A stretch of 64,000 bases of DNA from assembly GCF_002860365.1 (NCBI RefSeq), contig NZ_NMWT01000025.1:99252-163251 (forward strand), written 5' to 3'. How positions within the stretch are numbered: position 1 is the first letter of the stretch; every line of letters begins with the position of its first letter. The notes beneath the pieces were generated by a model. The model worked only from the letters and a program-made list of their open reading frames with translations. It did not search any database and was not told where the DNA came from. Of this stretch, positions 18,678 to 28,636 are shown piece by piece. Made by a program: the position numbers and the translations under genes. Source of the DNA: Bifidobacterium parmae (GTDB lineage: Bacteria; Actinomycetota; Actinomycetes; Actinomycetales; Bifidobacteriaceae).

Positions 18678-19379
18678 ATGGCATACATCGAGATGGTGCA
18701 TAGCTTCAAGCGGTACCACATGGGCGACACCACGATCACGGCCAACAACGACGTGAGCTTCGGCATCGAGAAGGGCGAGCTGGCAATCATCCTCGGCGCG
18801 TCCGGCGCCGGCAAATCGACGGTGCTCAACATCCTCGGCGGCATGGACACCAACTCCGAAGGCCAGGTGATCATCGACGGCAAGGGCATCTCGAACTACA
18901 CCGCCCACCAGCTCACCGACTACCGGCGCCACGACATCGGATTCGTGTTCCAGTTCTACAACCTCGTCGCCAACCTCACCGCGCGCGAGAACGTGGAACT
19001 CGCCTCCGAGATCGTGCGCGACGCCCAGGACCCGGTGCAGGCGCTCATCGACGTCGGCCTCGGACACCGCATCGACAACTTCCCGGCGCAGCTCTCCGGA
19101 GGCGAACAGCAGCGCGTCGCAATCGCCCGCGCCGTCGCCAAGAACCCGAAGATCCTCCTGTGCGACGAGCCGACCGGCGCGCTCGACTACAACACCGGCA
19201 AGCAGGTTCTGAGAATCCTGCAGGACCAAAGCCGCGAGAAAGGCGCCACCGTCGTCATCGTCACCCATAACTCGGCCATCGCGCCGATCGCCGACCGCGT
19301 CATCCACATGCACGACGCCCGCGTCAAATCCATCGAGACCAACGAACACCCGATGGACATCGAGGACCTGGAGTGGTGA
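18678..19379 (+). CDS. ABC transporter ATP-binding protein (MacB/LolD type)
   Basis: 233-residue nucleotide-binding subunit. Walker [10 protein letters not shown] near residue 40, Q-loop VFQFYNL, signature LSGGEQQR near 140, Walker B ILLCDEP, and H-loop VTHN are all present. The closeness to MacB/LolD-type ATPases and the following FtsX-like permease indicate a mechanotransmission ABC system rather than a classical importer. ATG 18678 follows GGAAGGCAGG. Its stop lies 2 nt before the permease ATG. Probably controlled by the divergent TetR protein. Confidence 0.93.
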   Translation: MAYIEMVHSFKRYHMGDTTITANNDVSFGIEKGELAIILGASGAGKSTVLNILGGMDTNSEGQVIIDGKGISNYTAHQLTDYRRHDIGFVFQFYNLVANLTARENVELASEIVRDAQDPVQALIDVGLGHRIDNFPAQLSGGEQQRVAIARAVAKNPKILLCDEPTGALDYNTGKQVLRILQDQSREKGATVVIVTHNSAIAPIADRVIHMHDARVKSIETNEHPMDIEDLEW

Positions 19380-19381
19380 AC

Positions 19382-22300
19382 ATGGCAACCCTTTCCCGCA
19401 CACGCCGCAGGAGCCGCGCGGCGCGTCCGCGCAAACGCATGCTGTGGAAGGACATCCGCGCCACCCTCGCCAAATCCAAAGGCCGGTTCCTCTCCATCGT
19501 CAGCCTCATGGCCCTCGGCTCGTTCGCCCTCGTCGGCCTGCTCGTCACCGGCCCCGACATGCGCATCACCGGCACCGACTTCTACGGCCGCCACAACCTC
19601 GCCGACGTCACCGTGATCAGCGACTACGGGCTGAGCCGCGACGACGAGAGGATCATCCGCGCGACCGACGGCGTCGCCCAAGCCGAGTTCGGCTACTTCA
19701 AGGACGTCGTCATCCGGGGCTCCGACCACAGCCTGCGCGTCTACTCGAAACCCGAGACGGTCTCCACCTACGAAGTGGTCGAAGGCCGGCTGCCCGAGCA
19801 CGCGGACGAGATTGCGCTCGACCGGGCGGAACGCGGCACATACGCGGTCGGCAGCACCATCAAACTCACGGAACGCCCCGACATCGCCGGCGACACCGTC
19901 CTCACGCGAAGCAGCTTCACCGTCGTCGGATTCGTCGACGCCAGCGACACCGTCTCCGACCTCAACATGGGCCAATCCACCGCCGGCACCGGCGAACTCG
20001 ACGGGTACGCGGTCGTCACGAAACCCGTGTTCGACTCCGACGTGACGATGATCGGCCGAATCACCTTCCGCGACACCCGCGGCGTCGACTACTGGACCGC
20101 CGACTACCGCGACCGGGTGAACGCGCACAAGACCACGCTGACCAAACGGCTCGCCAACCAGCCCGACGCACGCGCCGCCTCCATCCGCGAAGAGAGACGC
20201 GCGCAGATCGACAAGGCGCAACGCAAGGTCGACGACGCCAAACAGCAGCTCGCCGACACACAGCAGCAACTCGACGACGCGAAAACGCAGATCGAGAACG
20301 GCAAGGACCAACTGGCCGACGGCACCATCCAAGCCGCCGACCAGGCATCCGCCGCCGTGGCCGAACTCGCCGGCGCGACCGCCCAGATCGCCTCCGCCGG
20401 CTCGCAGCTCGACGCCGCACAGACCGCGCTCGCCGCCGGCGCGCAACAGCTCGACCAAGGCCAGGGCAAGCTCGACGAATCCTGGACCGGACTCAGCCAG
20501 GCGAACGCCCAGCTCGGACAGGCGCGCACCCAGCTCGACGCCGCCAAAACCGTGCTCGACAAGATCGGAGCGCTCCTCGCGCAATGGGAGTCAAGCGGCC
20601 TGACCGGCGGCGCCTACGACAGCGCCAAGGCGCAGTACGACAAGGCGCTCGCCGCCTACAACGACGCCGTCGCGCAGTACAACGCGAAACTCGCCGCCTA
20701 CAACGACGCGCTCGCGCAATGGAACGATGCGGCGTCACGGCTCGAACAAGGCTCGCAGGACTATCAGGACAACGCCGCCGCCATCGCCGACGCGCGAGGC
20801 CAGCTCGCCGCCAAGCAAAGCGAACTGGGCACGGCCGTCTCCACGCTGGCCGGAGGCGCCTCCTCCGGAACGGAGGCGGGATCCGGCGTCTCCCAACTCG
20901 TCGAAGGCCAACGGCGGATCGAGAAGGCGCAGGACGAGTACGACGCGAAGCTCGCCGAATTCAACGCCGCCAAACCCGCCGCCGAGAAGAAGATCGAGAA
21001 GGCCGAACACGACATCGCGCTCGCCCGCGAGAAGATCGACACGCTCGAAGTGCCCGCCTACTCGATCGACGGACGACGCGAAGGCCTGACCTCGAACGGA
21101 TACCGCGTATACGAGATCATCGCGAACATCGTGGAGAAGCTCGCCATGATCTTCCCCGTGTTCCTCTACCTCGTGGCCGCGCTCGTCACCTTCACCACGA
21201 TGGGGCGCATGGTCGACGAGGAACGCGTCAACTCCGGCACGCTCAAAGCGCTTGGATATGGGAACGCGGACATCCTTAGGAAGTTCACCTGCTACGGGTT
21301 CCTCGCCTCCACGCTGGGCACGATCGTCGGCGTCATCGCCGGCCACACGCTGCTGCCGCTCATCGTCGACCACGCCTACTCCGACGGGTTCACGATGCCG
21401 CGCATCGCGTTGGCGTTCCATCCGGGCGTCACCGCGGCCGCGTTCCTGCTCGCATGGACGAGCGCCGTCGTGCCCGCGGCGCTGGCCGCCATGCGCGAGC
21501 TGAGGGAGAAGCCCGCCGCGCTGCTCCTGCCCAAGCCGCCGGCCAAAGGCTCCAAGATTCTGCTCGAACGGTTCACGCCATTGTGGAACCGGCTGAGCTT
21601 CACCCGCAAGGTGACCGCGCGCAACCTGTTCCGCTACAAGTCCCGCGGACTGATGACCATCCTCGGCGTGGCCGGCGCGGTCGCCCTGCTCACCGCCGGA
21701 CTCGGCGTGCAGGGGTCGATCGGGCAGATCAGCGAACGCCAGTTCGACGAGATCGTCCACTACGACCTCATCGTCGCCGAGAAAAGCGACAACAACGACG
21801 AGCAGCGCGCGTCCGTGAAGCGGATGATGAAGCGCGACGCCGTCGCCTCCTCCACGCCGATCCGCTACGAGGAGGTCACGACGACCGGTGGCAGGCAGGG
21901 CGACAAGCAGGGCATCACGATGATCGCCACCGACGACGCGTACGACTTCGGGAAGTACATGACGCTGCGCTCCCGTTCCGGGCACAAGCCGCAGGTGCTC
22001 ACCGACCGGGGCGCCGTCGTCTCCGAACGCATGGCCTCGATGCTCGGCGTGAAGGAGGGCGACACGGTGACCGTCACCGACGCGGAGGGCGCGCGGCGCA
22101 CGGTGCGCGTGGACGGCGTGACCGAGATGTACATCGGGCACTTCATGTTCATGTCGTCCGGCGGCTACGAGCGCGTGTTCGGCGAGGACTGGCGGGCGAA
22201 CGCCTACATGGTCCGTCTCAAGGACCCGAGCACGGCGAACGCCGGACGCGTGGGCGCCTCGTTCATGCGCGACGACGGCGTCAGGGGAGTGGTGCAGAAC

Positions 22301-22741
22301 ATCACCGCGAAGAACCAGGTCGCCACGATCGTCGACTCTCTCGACCAGATCATGGAGGTGCTGATCCTCGTGGCCGCGCTCCTCGCCGTGGTGATTCTCT
22401 ACAACCTCACCAACCTCAACGTGTCCGAACGCATCCGCGAACTGTCCACCGTCAAGGTGCTCGGATTCCATTCGAACGAGACGACCATGTACATCTACAG
22501 GGAGACCATCGTGCTCTCCGTCATCGGCGTACTCGCCGGATACGGGATCGGCGCGGGACTCCACCGGTACATCATCACCGAGGTGCCGCCGGACGAGGTC
22601 ATGTTCGACCCGGCGCTCGGCTGGCAGGCGTTCGCCGCGCCGGTCGCGGTGGTGGGAGTCGTGCTCGCCGTGCTCGGCATGGTCGTCTACCGCAGGCTCA
22701 GGGACGTGGACATGCTCGCCGCGTTGAAGTCGGTGGAGTAG
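19382..22741 (+). CDS. FtsX-type ABC transporter permease with long coiled-coil ectodomain
   Basis: 1119-residue permease. A first helix at about residues 35-60 (FLSIVSLMALGSFALVGLLV) is followed by an extracytoplasmic region. About residues 265-560 of this region are Ala/Gln/Asp/Lys rich and low in proline, with long heptad-like coiled coil (QAQRKVDDAKQQLADTQQQL type). Then comes a three-helix FtsX domain (about 590-720), and a second FtsX domain with helices near 760, 1000 and 1090. ATG 19382 has GGAG 9 nt upstream; a GTG at 19373 is inside the ATPase stop region. A single polypeptide carries both permease halves. Confidence 0.9.
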   Translation: MATLSRTRRRSRAARPRKRMLWKDIRATLAKSKGRFLSIVSLMALGSFALVGLLVTGPDMRITGTDFYGRHNLADVTVISDYGLSRDDERIIRATDGVAQAEFGYFKDVVIRGSDHSLRVYSKPETVSTYEVVEGRLPEHADEIALDRAERGTYAVGSTIKLTERPDIAGDTVLTRSSFTVVGFVDASDTVSDLNMGQSTAGTGELDGYAVVTKPVFDSDVTMIGRITFRDTRGVDYWTADYRDRVNAHKTTLTKRLANQPDARAASIREERRAQIDKAQRKVDDAKQQLADTQQQLDDAKTQIENGKDQLADGTIQAADQASAAVAELAGATAQIASAGSQLDAAQTALAAGAQQLDQGQGKLDESWTGLSQANAQLGQARTQLDAAKTVLDKIGALLAQWESSGLTGGAYDSAKAQYDKALAAYNDAVAQYNAKLAAYNDALAQWNDAASRLEQGSQDYQDNAAAIADARGQLAAKQSELGTAVSTLAGGASSGTEAGSGVSQLVEGQRRIEKAQDEYDAKLAEFNAAKPAAEKKIEKAEHDIALAREKIDTLEVPAYSIDGRREGLTSNGYRVYEIIANIVEKLAMIFPVFLYLVAALVTFTTMGRMVDEERVNSGTLKALGYGNADILRKFTCYGFLASTLGTIVGVIAGHTLLPLIVDHAYSDGFTMPRIALAFHPGVTAAAFLLAWTSAVVPAALAAMRELREKPAALLLPKPPAKGSKILLERFTPLWNRLSFTRKVTARNLFRYKSRGLMTILGVAGAVALLTAGLGVQGSIGQISERQFDEIVHYDLIVAEKSDNNDEQRASVKRMMKRDAVASSTPIRYEEVTTTGGRQGDKQGITMIATDDAYDFGKYMTLRSRSGHKPQVLTDRGAVVSERMASMLGVKEGDTVTVTDAEGARRTVRVDGVTEMYIGHFMFMSSGGYERVFGEDWRANAYMVRLKDPSTANAGRVGASFMRDDGVRGVVQNITAKNQVATIVDSLDQIMEVLILVAALLAVVILYNLTNLNVSERIRELSTVKVLGFHSNETTMYIYRETIVLSVIGVLAGYGIGAGLHRYIITEVPPDEVMFDPALGWQAFAAPVAVVGVVLAVLGMVVYRRLRDVDMLAALKSVE

Positions 22742-22842
22742 CGTCGGCGCCGGTCCGCTCCATGCCCGGCGCCCTATGTCCGGTTCGCCCCCTTAACTAG
22801 GGCGTTGTACATGAGAGGGAGCACGGCGGAAGGAGACGCGGC

Positions 22843-23880
22843 ATGGCGAGGAGCACGGGGCATTCCCGTCCGGTGATCAAGGACGTGGCGCGTCTCGCCG
22901 GCGTCTCCGCGCCCACCGTCTCCCGCTATCTCAACGGCACGGTGAAGGTCTCCGAGGAGAAGCGCGCGCGCATCGCCAAGGCCATCGAGGAGCTCGGCTA
23001 CGAGCCGAGCGTCGTCGCGCGCGCCCTATCCAACCGGGAGATGGACACGGTGGTCGTGTTCGCCGCCAACCCCGAGGCGTTCTCCACCTCCGAGACCAAC
23101 CACGGCGTCGAGAAGGCGGCGCGCGCATGCCGCTTCCTCATGAACATCGTCTCCCTGGACGAATCCGACATGGACTCCGTCGAGGCGCGCGTCAGGATGG
23201 GCCTGTCCGTGCGCCCCGCCGGCGCCATCGTCTACCAGTACGACCGCGCCGGCATCAAGGCGCTCGACTACCTGCCGAAGGACCTGCCGCTGGTCGTCGT
23301 CGGCGGAGGATTCGGCGACGCCGACCGGCAGATCGTCAACGCGGAACGCGAGGCCGGACGCTGGATGACCATGCACCTGCTCGACCTCGGTCACGAGACC
23401 GTCTTCCACGTGACCCGCCCGAAAGGGCCCACCGACAACACGCGCACCGACGGCTGGCGCGACGCGCTCGAGGAACGAGGCGCCGCGGTCCACGAGCCGA
23501 TCGTCGTCTCGCGCGATCTGGAGGAGGCCGCCGCGGCCGGACGCGCGCTGGGGGAGCGCGACGACGTGACCGCCATCTTCGCCGGTGACGACGAGACCGC
23601 CGTCGCCGTGATCCGCGGATTGAGGGAGAAGGAGCGGCAGGTGCCGGACGACGTGAGCGTCGTCGGATTCGACGACCGCAACTTCGCCGCCATGTGGTCG
23701 CCCGCGCTGACCAGCTACGGCCAGAACTATCTGGAGATGGGCCGACGCGCCTTCCGCATGCTCTACGAGCAGGTGAAGGCGCGGCGCGACGGCGTCGAAC
23801 CGCCGCCCGCCCGCGTCGACGTGGTCGAAGGCCAGCCCGCGCTCCGCGACTCCGAGACCGCCTACGTGCCTTGGCGTTGA
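22843..23880 (+). CDS. LacI-family transcriptional regulator
   Basis: 345-residue regulator. The N-terminal HTH and hinge are VIKDVARLAGVSAPTVSRYL and IAKAIEELGYEPSVVARALS. The periplasmic-binding-protein-like effector domain follows (e.g. VVGFDDRNFAAMWSPALTSYGQ). ATG 22843 is preceded by GGAAGGAG. It stands alone between the ABC operon and gltBD, and no sugar-utilisation gene adjoins it, so the inducer and targets are not evident. A possible role in the adjacent glutamate synthase operon cannot be shown. Confidence 0.93.
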   Translation: MARSTGHSRPVIKDVARLAGVSAPTVSRYLNGTVKVSEEKRARIAKAIEELGYEPSVVARALSNREMDTVVVFAANPEAFSTSETNHGVEKAARACRFLMNIVSLDESDMDSVEARVRMGLSVRPAGAIVYQYDRAGIKALDYLPKDLPLVVVGGGFGDADRQIVNAEREAGRWMTMHLLDLGHETVFHVTRPKGPTDNTRTDGWRDALEERGAAVHEPIVVSRDLEEAAAAGRALGERDDVTAIFAGDDETAVAVIRGLREKERQVPDDVSVVGFDDRNFAAMWSPALTSYGQNYLEMGRRAFRMLYEQVKARRDGVEPPPARVDVVEGQPALRDSETAYVPWR

Positions 23881-23934
23881 CACGCCGTCAAGCGTCGCGG
23901 CGGGCCGCGCCGCGAAAACGGTTAAAATTGGGTA

Positions 23935-23963
23935 TTGACTTTTTCCGCAACTCGGTATATGGA
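23935..23963 (+). promoter_or_regulatory. Candidate promoter of gltBD
   Basis: TTGACT (23935-23940) and TATGGA (23958-23963) are separated by 17 nt. TATATG at 23956 would be a 15-nt alternative. About 100 nt of leader then separate it from gltB. Confidence 0.55.
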
Positions 23964-24062
23964 CAGCGAAACGCGGAGGACATAGTGCGACGCTACGCTG
24001 TCAACAGCAACTGACCCAAGTGGCGCGTTTCCGCGCGCCCGCAACCAATTGAGGTGATTTCG

Positions 24063-27000
24063 GTGACATTCAAAGCCCCGCTTGATCTCACGGTCCACGC
24101 TCCGGATGGAATGTACGACCCCTCCAACGAGCATGACGCCTGCGGTGTGGGCATGGTCACCACGCTCAACAAGCGCCCCGAACACAAGATCGTCAAGGAC
24201 GCCATCGAGGTGCTGGTCAACCTCGACCACCGCGGCGCGGTCGGCGCCGAGGAGAACACGGGCGACGGCGCCGGCATCCTGATGAGCATGCCGGACGAGT
24301 TCATGCGCGCCACCGTGCCCGCCGAACTGCCCGCCGCCGGCCACTACGCCGCCGGCATCGCGTTCCTCGACCGCGACATCGAGACCTCCGGCCAGCAGGA
24401 GCAGGCCATCGCGAAGATCGCCCGCGAAGAGGGCCTCGAGGTCCTCGCGTGGCGCGTCGTGCCCACCAACCCGGACGGCCTCGGCCTGCAGGCCCTCGCC
24501 GCCATGCCGGGATTCAAGACGCTCGTCCTGGCCGACCCGGAAGGCGGCCTCGCCGGCATCGAGCTCGACCGCAAGACGTTCCGCATCCGCAAGCGCGTCG
24601 AACATGAGGTGGGCGTGTACTTCGCCTCCCTGTCCGCGCGCACCATCACGTACAAGGGCATGCTGACCACCATGCAGCTGACCCATTTCTTCCCGGATCT
24701 CGTCGACGAACGCATGAAGGCCACCGTGGCCATCGTCCACTCCCGCTTCTCCACGAACACGTTCCCGAGCTGGCCGCTCGCCCAGCCGTTCCGCCTGCTC
24801 GCCCACAACGGCGAGATCAACACCATCCAGGGCAACCGCAACTGGCTGTCCGCCCGTGAGGGTCGACTGAGCTCCGAACTGCTCGGCGAGTTCGAGCCGC
24901 TGCTGCCGATCACCACGCCCGGCTACTCGGATTCCGGCACCTTCGACGAGTGCCTCGAACTGCTGCACCTCGCCGGCCGTTCCCTGCCGCACGCCATCTG
25001 CATGATGCTGCCGCCGGCATGGGAGAAGAACCCCGACCTCGACCCGGACGTGCGCGCCTTCTACGAGTACAACAACACGCTCATCGAACCGTGGGACGGC
25101 CCGGCCGACATCGTCTTCACCGACGGCACCCAGGTCGGCGCACTGCTCGACCGCAACGGATTCCGCCCCGGCCGCTGGCAGCTCACCGGCGACGGCTACC
25201 TCGTGCTCGCCTCCGAGGCGGGCGTCCTGCCCGAGATCAAGCAGGAGCACATCGTCTCCAAGGGCCGTCTCGAGCCCGGCAAGATGTTCCTCGTGGACAC
25301 GGCCGAAGGCCGCATCATCCCGGACGAGGAGATCAAGAAGTCCCTCGCCGCCCAGCACCCGTACCGCAAGTGGGTGGAAGGCAACTCCGTGGAGATGAGC
25401 GACCTGCCCGCCCGCGAGCACGTCAACCACTCCGGCCAGTCCGTGCAGCGCCGCCAGCGCGCCTTCGGCTACACCGAGGAGGACCTGAAGATCGTCCTCA
25501 CGCCGATGGCCAACACCGGCAAGGAACCGCTCGGCTCCATGGGCAACGACACCCCGCTGCCCGCGCTCTCCAAGCGCCCGCGCATGCTGTTCGACTACTT
25601 CAACCAGAAGTTCGCCCAGGTCACCAACCCGCCGCTCGACTGGGAGCGCGAGGAGACCGTCACCTGCCTCGAATCCGCGATCGGCCCCGAGCCGAACCTG
25701 CTCGCCGACTCCGAGTTGCACGCGAAGAAGATCCTCATCCCGCTGCCCGTCATCAACTCCGACGAGATGGCCCAGCTCAAGCGTCTCGACAAGGCGCGCA
25801 TCCTCGGCGGCTACTACCGCCCCTACGTGGTCCGCGGCCTGTACCAGGTGGCCGGCGGCGGCGAAGCCCTCCAGCAGCGTCTGGACGAGATCTTCGCCGA
25901 GATCGACGAGGCCATCGACAACGGCAGCAACTTCATCGTGCTGTCCGATCGTGACTCCAACCACACGTGGGGCCCGATCCCGTCGCTGCTGCTCACCTCC
26001 GCCGTGCAGCACCACCTGCTGCGCCGCCACACCCGCACCCAGGTCTCCCTGGCGGTCGAGGCCGGCGACGTGCGCGAGATCCACCACGTCGCCCTGCTCA
26101 TCGCCTACGGCGCCGCCTGCGTGAACCCGTACCTGGCGTTCGAATCCGTCGAGAACCTGTCGCGCGAAGGCTACGTGAAGGTCGATCCCGCCACCGCCGT
26201 GAGGAACCTCACCAAGGCGCTGTCGACCGGCGTGCTCAAGATCATGGCGAAGATGGGCGTCTCCACCATCATGAGCTACCGCGGCTCCCAGCTGTTCGAG
26301 GCCGTGGGTCTGAGCCAGAACGTCGTCGACGAGTACTTCACCGGCACCACCACGCGCGTCGGCGGCGTCGGCCTTGACGAGATCGCCGAGGAGGTCGCCT
26401 CCCGCCACCGCGTCGCCTACCCGAACCAGTGGACGGCGTCTCCGCACCGCAACCTCAGGACCGGCGGTCTGTACAAGTGGCGTCGCACCGGCGAGGACCA
26501 CCTCAACGACCCCGAGGCCATCTTCCTGCTGCAGCAGTCCACCCAGCGCGGCGACTACGGCATGTTCAAGAAGTACTCGCACCACATCAACGACACCTCG
26601 AACCGTCTGATGACGCTGCGCGGCCTGATGAAGTTCAACCACAACCGCAAGCCCATCGACATCTCCGAGGTCGAGCCGGCCAGCGAGATCGTCAAGCGGT
26701 TCTCCACCGGCGCGATGAGCTATGGCTCCATCTCCCAGGAGGCGCACGAGACGCTCGCCATCGCCATGAACAAGATCGGCGCACGCTCCAACTCCGGTGA
26801 GGGCGGCGAATCCGACGACCGCATCGAGGATCCGCTGCGCTACAGCCGCATCAAGCAGATCGCCTCCGCACGCTTCGGCGTCACCTCCGACTACCTCGTG
26901 CACGCCACCGACCTGCAGATCAAGCTCGCCCAGGGCGCCAAGCCTGGCGAGGGCGGCCACCTGCCGGGAGCGAAGGTCCCGCCGTGGATCGCCACCGTGC

Positions 27001-28634
27001 GTCACGCGACGCCGGGCGTGGAACTCATCTCCCCGCCGCCGCACCACGACATCTACTCCATCGAGGATCTCAAGCAGCTGATCAACGATGCGAAGATGGC
27101 GAACCCGAAGGCCCGCGTCCACGTCAAGCTCGTCTCCGAGTTCGGCGTCGGCACCATCGCCGCCGGCGTGGCCAAGTGCCATGCCGACGTGGTGCTCATC
27201 TCCGGCTATGACGGCGGTACCGGCGCGGCCCCGCTCAACGCGATCCGCCACGCGGGCACCCCGTGGGAGATCGGTCTGTCCGAGACGCAGCAGACGCTGA
27301 TCCTCAACGGCCTGCGCTCCCGCATCGTCGTCCAGTGCGACGGCGAGCTCAAGACCGGCCGCGACGTCGTCATCGCCACCCTGCTCGGCGCCGAGGAATT
27401 CGGCTTCGCCACCGCGGCGCTGATCGTCGAAGGCTGCGTCATGATGCGCGCCTGCCAGAAGAACACCTGCCCGCAGGGCATCGCCACCCAGGATCCGGAG
27501 CTGCGCGCCCGCTTCCGCGGCAAGCCCGAGCACGTGGTCAACTTCTTCATGTTCATCGCCGAGGAGGTGCGCGAGATCCTCGCCCAGCTCGGCTTCCGCA
27601 CGCTCGAGGAGGCCGTCGGCCACGTCGAGTGCCTCGACCAGGACGAGGCCATCAAGCGCTGGAAGGCGGACGGCATCGACCTGTCCAACGTGCTCAAGCA
27701 GGCCGGCCCGGTGCCCGGCACCATCTTGCACAACACCGAGCCGCAGAACCACGAGCTCGAGAAGGCGCTCGACAACCGCCTCATCGAACTCGCCCGGCCG
27801 GCGTTGGAGAAGAAGGAACCGGTGCGCATCGACGTGCCGATCCGCAACGTCAACCGCACCGTCGGCACGATGGTCGGCTACGAGATCACCCGCCGTTACG
27901 GCGCCGCCGGCCTGCCCGACGACACCATCGACATGACCCTGCACGGTTCCGGCGGCCAGTCCATCGGCGCGTTCATCCCGCGCGGCGAGACCATCCGCGT
28001 GTACGGCGAGGTCAACGACTACGCCGGCAAGGGCCTGTCCGGCGGACGCCTCATCGTCCGCGCCGAGGACGGCGTCACCTTCGACCGACACGAGAACGTG
28101 ATCGCGGGTAACGTGACCGGCTTCGGCGCCACCTCCGGCGAGATGTTCGTCGCGGGCCGCGCCGGCGAACGCTTCGCCGTGCGCAACTCCGGCGCGACCT
28201 TCGTGGTCGAGGGCGTCGGCGACCACGGCTGCGAGTACATGACCGGCGGCACCGTCGTCGTGCTCGGACCCACCGGACGCAACTTCGGCGCAGGCTTCTC
28301 CGGAGGCAACACGTACGTGCTCGACCTCGACATGAAGCAGGTCAACCCGGAGGGCGTCGAGTCCGGCGCGCTGCTGTTCGAGCCGCTCGACGCGGAGACC
28401 TCCGACCTCGTGCGCGCGCTCGTCAAGAAGCATGCCGAGGAGACAGGCTCCGAGTTCGCGGCCTCGCTGCTCGAGAACTGGGACGAGAACGCCAAGCGCT
28501 TCACGCACGTCGTGCCGAAGCACTTCATCGCCATGGAGAAGGCCATGGCCGACGCGGAAGCCGCACACATCGATTTCAATACGCCCGGCGCCTGGGAGCA
28601 GGTGTACGAGCACGTCATGGAAGGAGCGCGCTGA
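24063..28634 (+). CDS. gltB: Glutamate synthase (NADPH) large subunit
   Basis: 1523-residue large subunit of glutamate synthase, which makes two glutamates from glutamine and 2-oxoglutarate. Domain order: class II glutamine amidotransferase whose Cys follows a short propeptide (EHDACGVGM near residue 25), central domain, FMN-binding synthase domain (SGEGGESDDR, KPGEGGHLPGAKV, SGYDGGTGAAPL), a 3Fe-4S cysteine cluster CQKNTCPQGIA near residue 1140, and the C-terminal beta-helix GXGXG domain (GGTVVVLGPTGRNFGAGFSG). GTG 24063 is chosen, GAGGTG being 7 nt upstream; GTG 24054 is the alternative. Confidence 0.96.
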   Translation: MTFKAPLDLTVHAPDGMYDPSNEHDACGVGMVTTLNKRPEHKIVKDAIEVLVNLDHRGAVGAEENTGDGAGILMSMPDEFMRATVPAELPAAGHYAAGIAFLDRDIETSGQQEQAIAKIAREEGLEVLAWRVVPTNPDGLGLQALAAMPGFKTLVLADPEGGLAGIELDRKTFRIRKRVEHEVGVYFASLSARTITYKGMLTTMQLTHFFPDLVDERMKATVAIVHSRFSTNTFPSWPLAQPFRLLAHNGEINTIQGNRNWLSAREGRLSSELLGEFEPLLPITTPGYSDSGTFDECLELLHLAGRSLPHAICMMLPPAWEKNPDLDPDVRAFYEYNNTLIEPWDGPADIVFTDGTQVGALLDRNGFRPGRWQLTGDGYLVLASEAGVLPEIKQEHIVSKGRLEPGKMFLVDTAEGRIIPDEEIKKSLAAQHPYRKWVEGNSVEMSDLPAREHVNHSGQSVQRRQRAFGYTEEDLKIVLTPMANTGKEPLGSMGNDTPLPALSKRPRMLFDYFNQKFAQVTNPPLDWEREETVTCLESAIGPEPNLLADSELHAKKILIPLPVINSDEMAQLKRLDKARILGGYYRPYVVRGLYQVAGGGEALQQRLDEIFAEIDEAIDNGSNFIVLSDRDSNHTWGPIPSLLLTSAVQHHLLRRHTRTQVSLAVEAGDVREIHHVALLIAYGAACVNPYLAFESVENLSREGYVKVDPATAVRNLTKALSTGVLKIMAKMGVSTIMSYRGSQLFEAVGLSQNVVDEYFTGTTTRVGGVGLDEIAEEVASRHRVAYPNQWTASPHRNLRTGGLYKWRRTGEDHLNDPEAIFLLQQSTQRGDYGMFKKYSHHINDTSNRLMTLRGLMKFNHNRKPIDISEVEPASEIVKRFSTGAMSYGSISQEAHETLAIAMNKIGARSNSGEGGESDDRIEDPLRYSRIKQIASARFGVTSDYLVHATDLQIKLAQGAKPGEGGHLPGAKVPPWIATVRHATPGVELISPPPHHDIYSIEDLKQLINDAKMANPKARVHVKLVSEFGVGTIAAGVAKCHADVVLISGYDGGTGAAPLNAIRHAGTPWEIGLSETQQTLILNGLRSRIVVQCDGELKTGRDVVIATLLGAEEFGFATAALIVEGCVMMRACQKNTCPQGIATQDPELRARFRGKPEHVVNFFMFIAEEVREILAQLGFRTLEEAVGHVECLDQDEAIKRWKADGIDLSNVLKQAGPVPGTILHNTEPQNHELEKALDNRLIELARPALEKKEPVRIDVPIRNVNRTVGTMVGYEITRRYGAAGLPDDTIDMTLHGSGGQSIGAFIPRGETIRVYGEVNDYAGKGLSGGRLIVRAEDGVTFDRHENVIAGNVTGFGATSGEMFVAGRAGERFAVRNSGATFVVEGVGDHGCEYMTGGTVVVLGPTGRNFGAGFSGGNTYVLDLDMKQVNPEGVESGALLFEPLDAETSDLVRALVKKHAEETGSEFAASLLENWDENAKRFTHVVPKHFIAMEKAMADAEAAHIDFNTPGAWEQVYEHVMEGAR

Positions 28635-28636
28635 AC

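Noticed and set aside
23922-28613. Very long minus-strand open frame (over 1500 codons) opposite gltB
   Set aside because: High-GC antisense shadow of gltB; its composition (Val/Leu/Gly/Arg/Asp) is that of a mirrored coding frame. Similar shadows lie opposite lepA, leuS and gltD.
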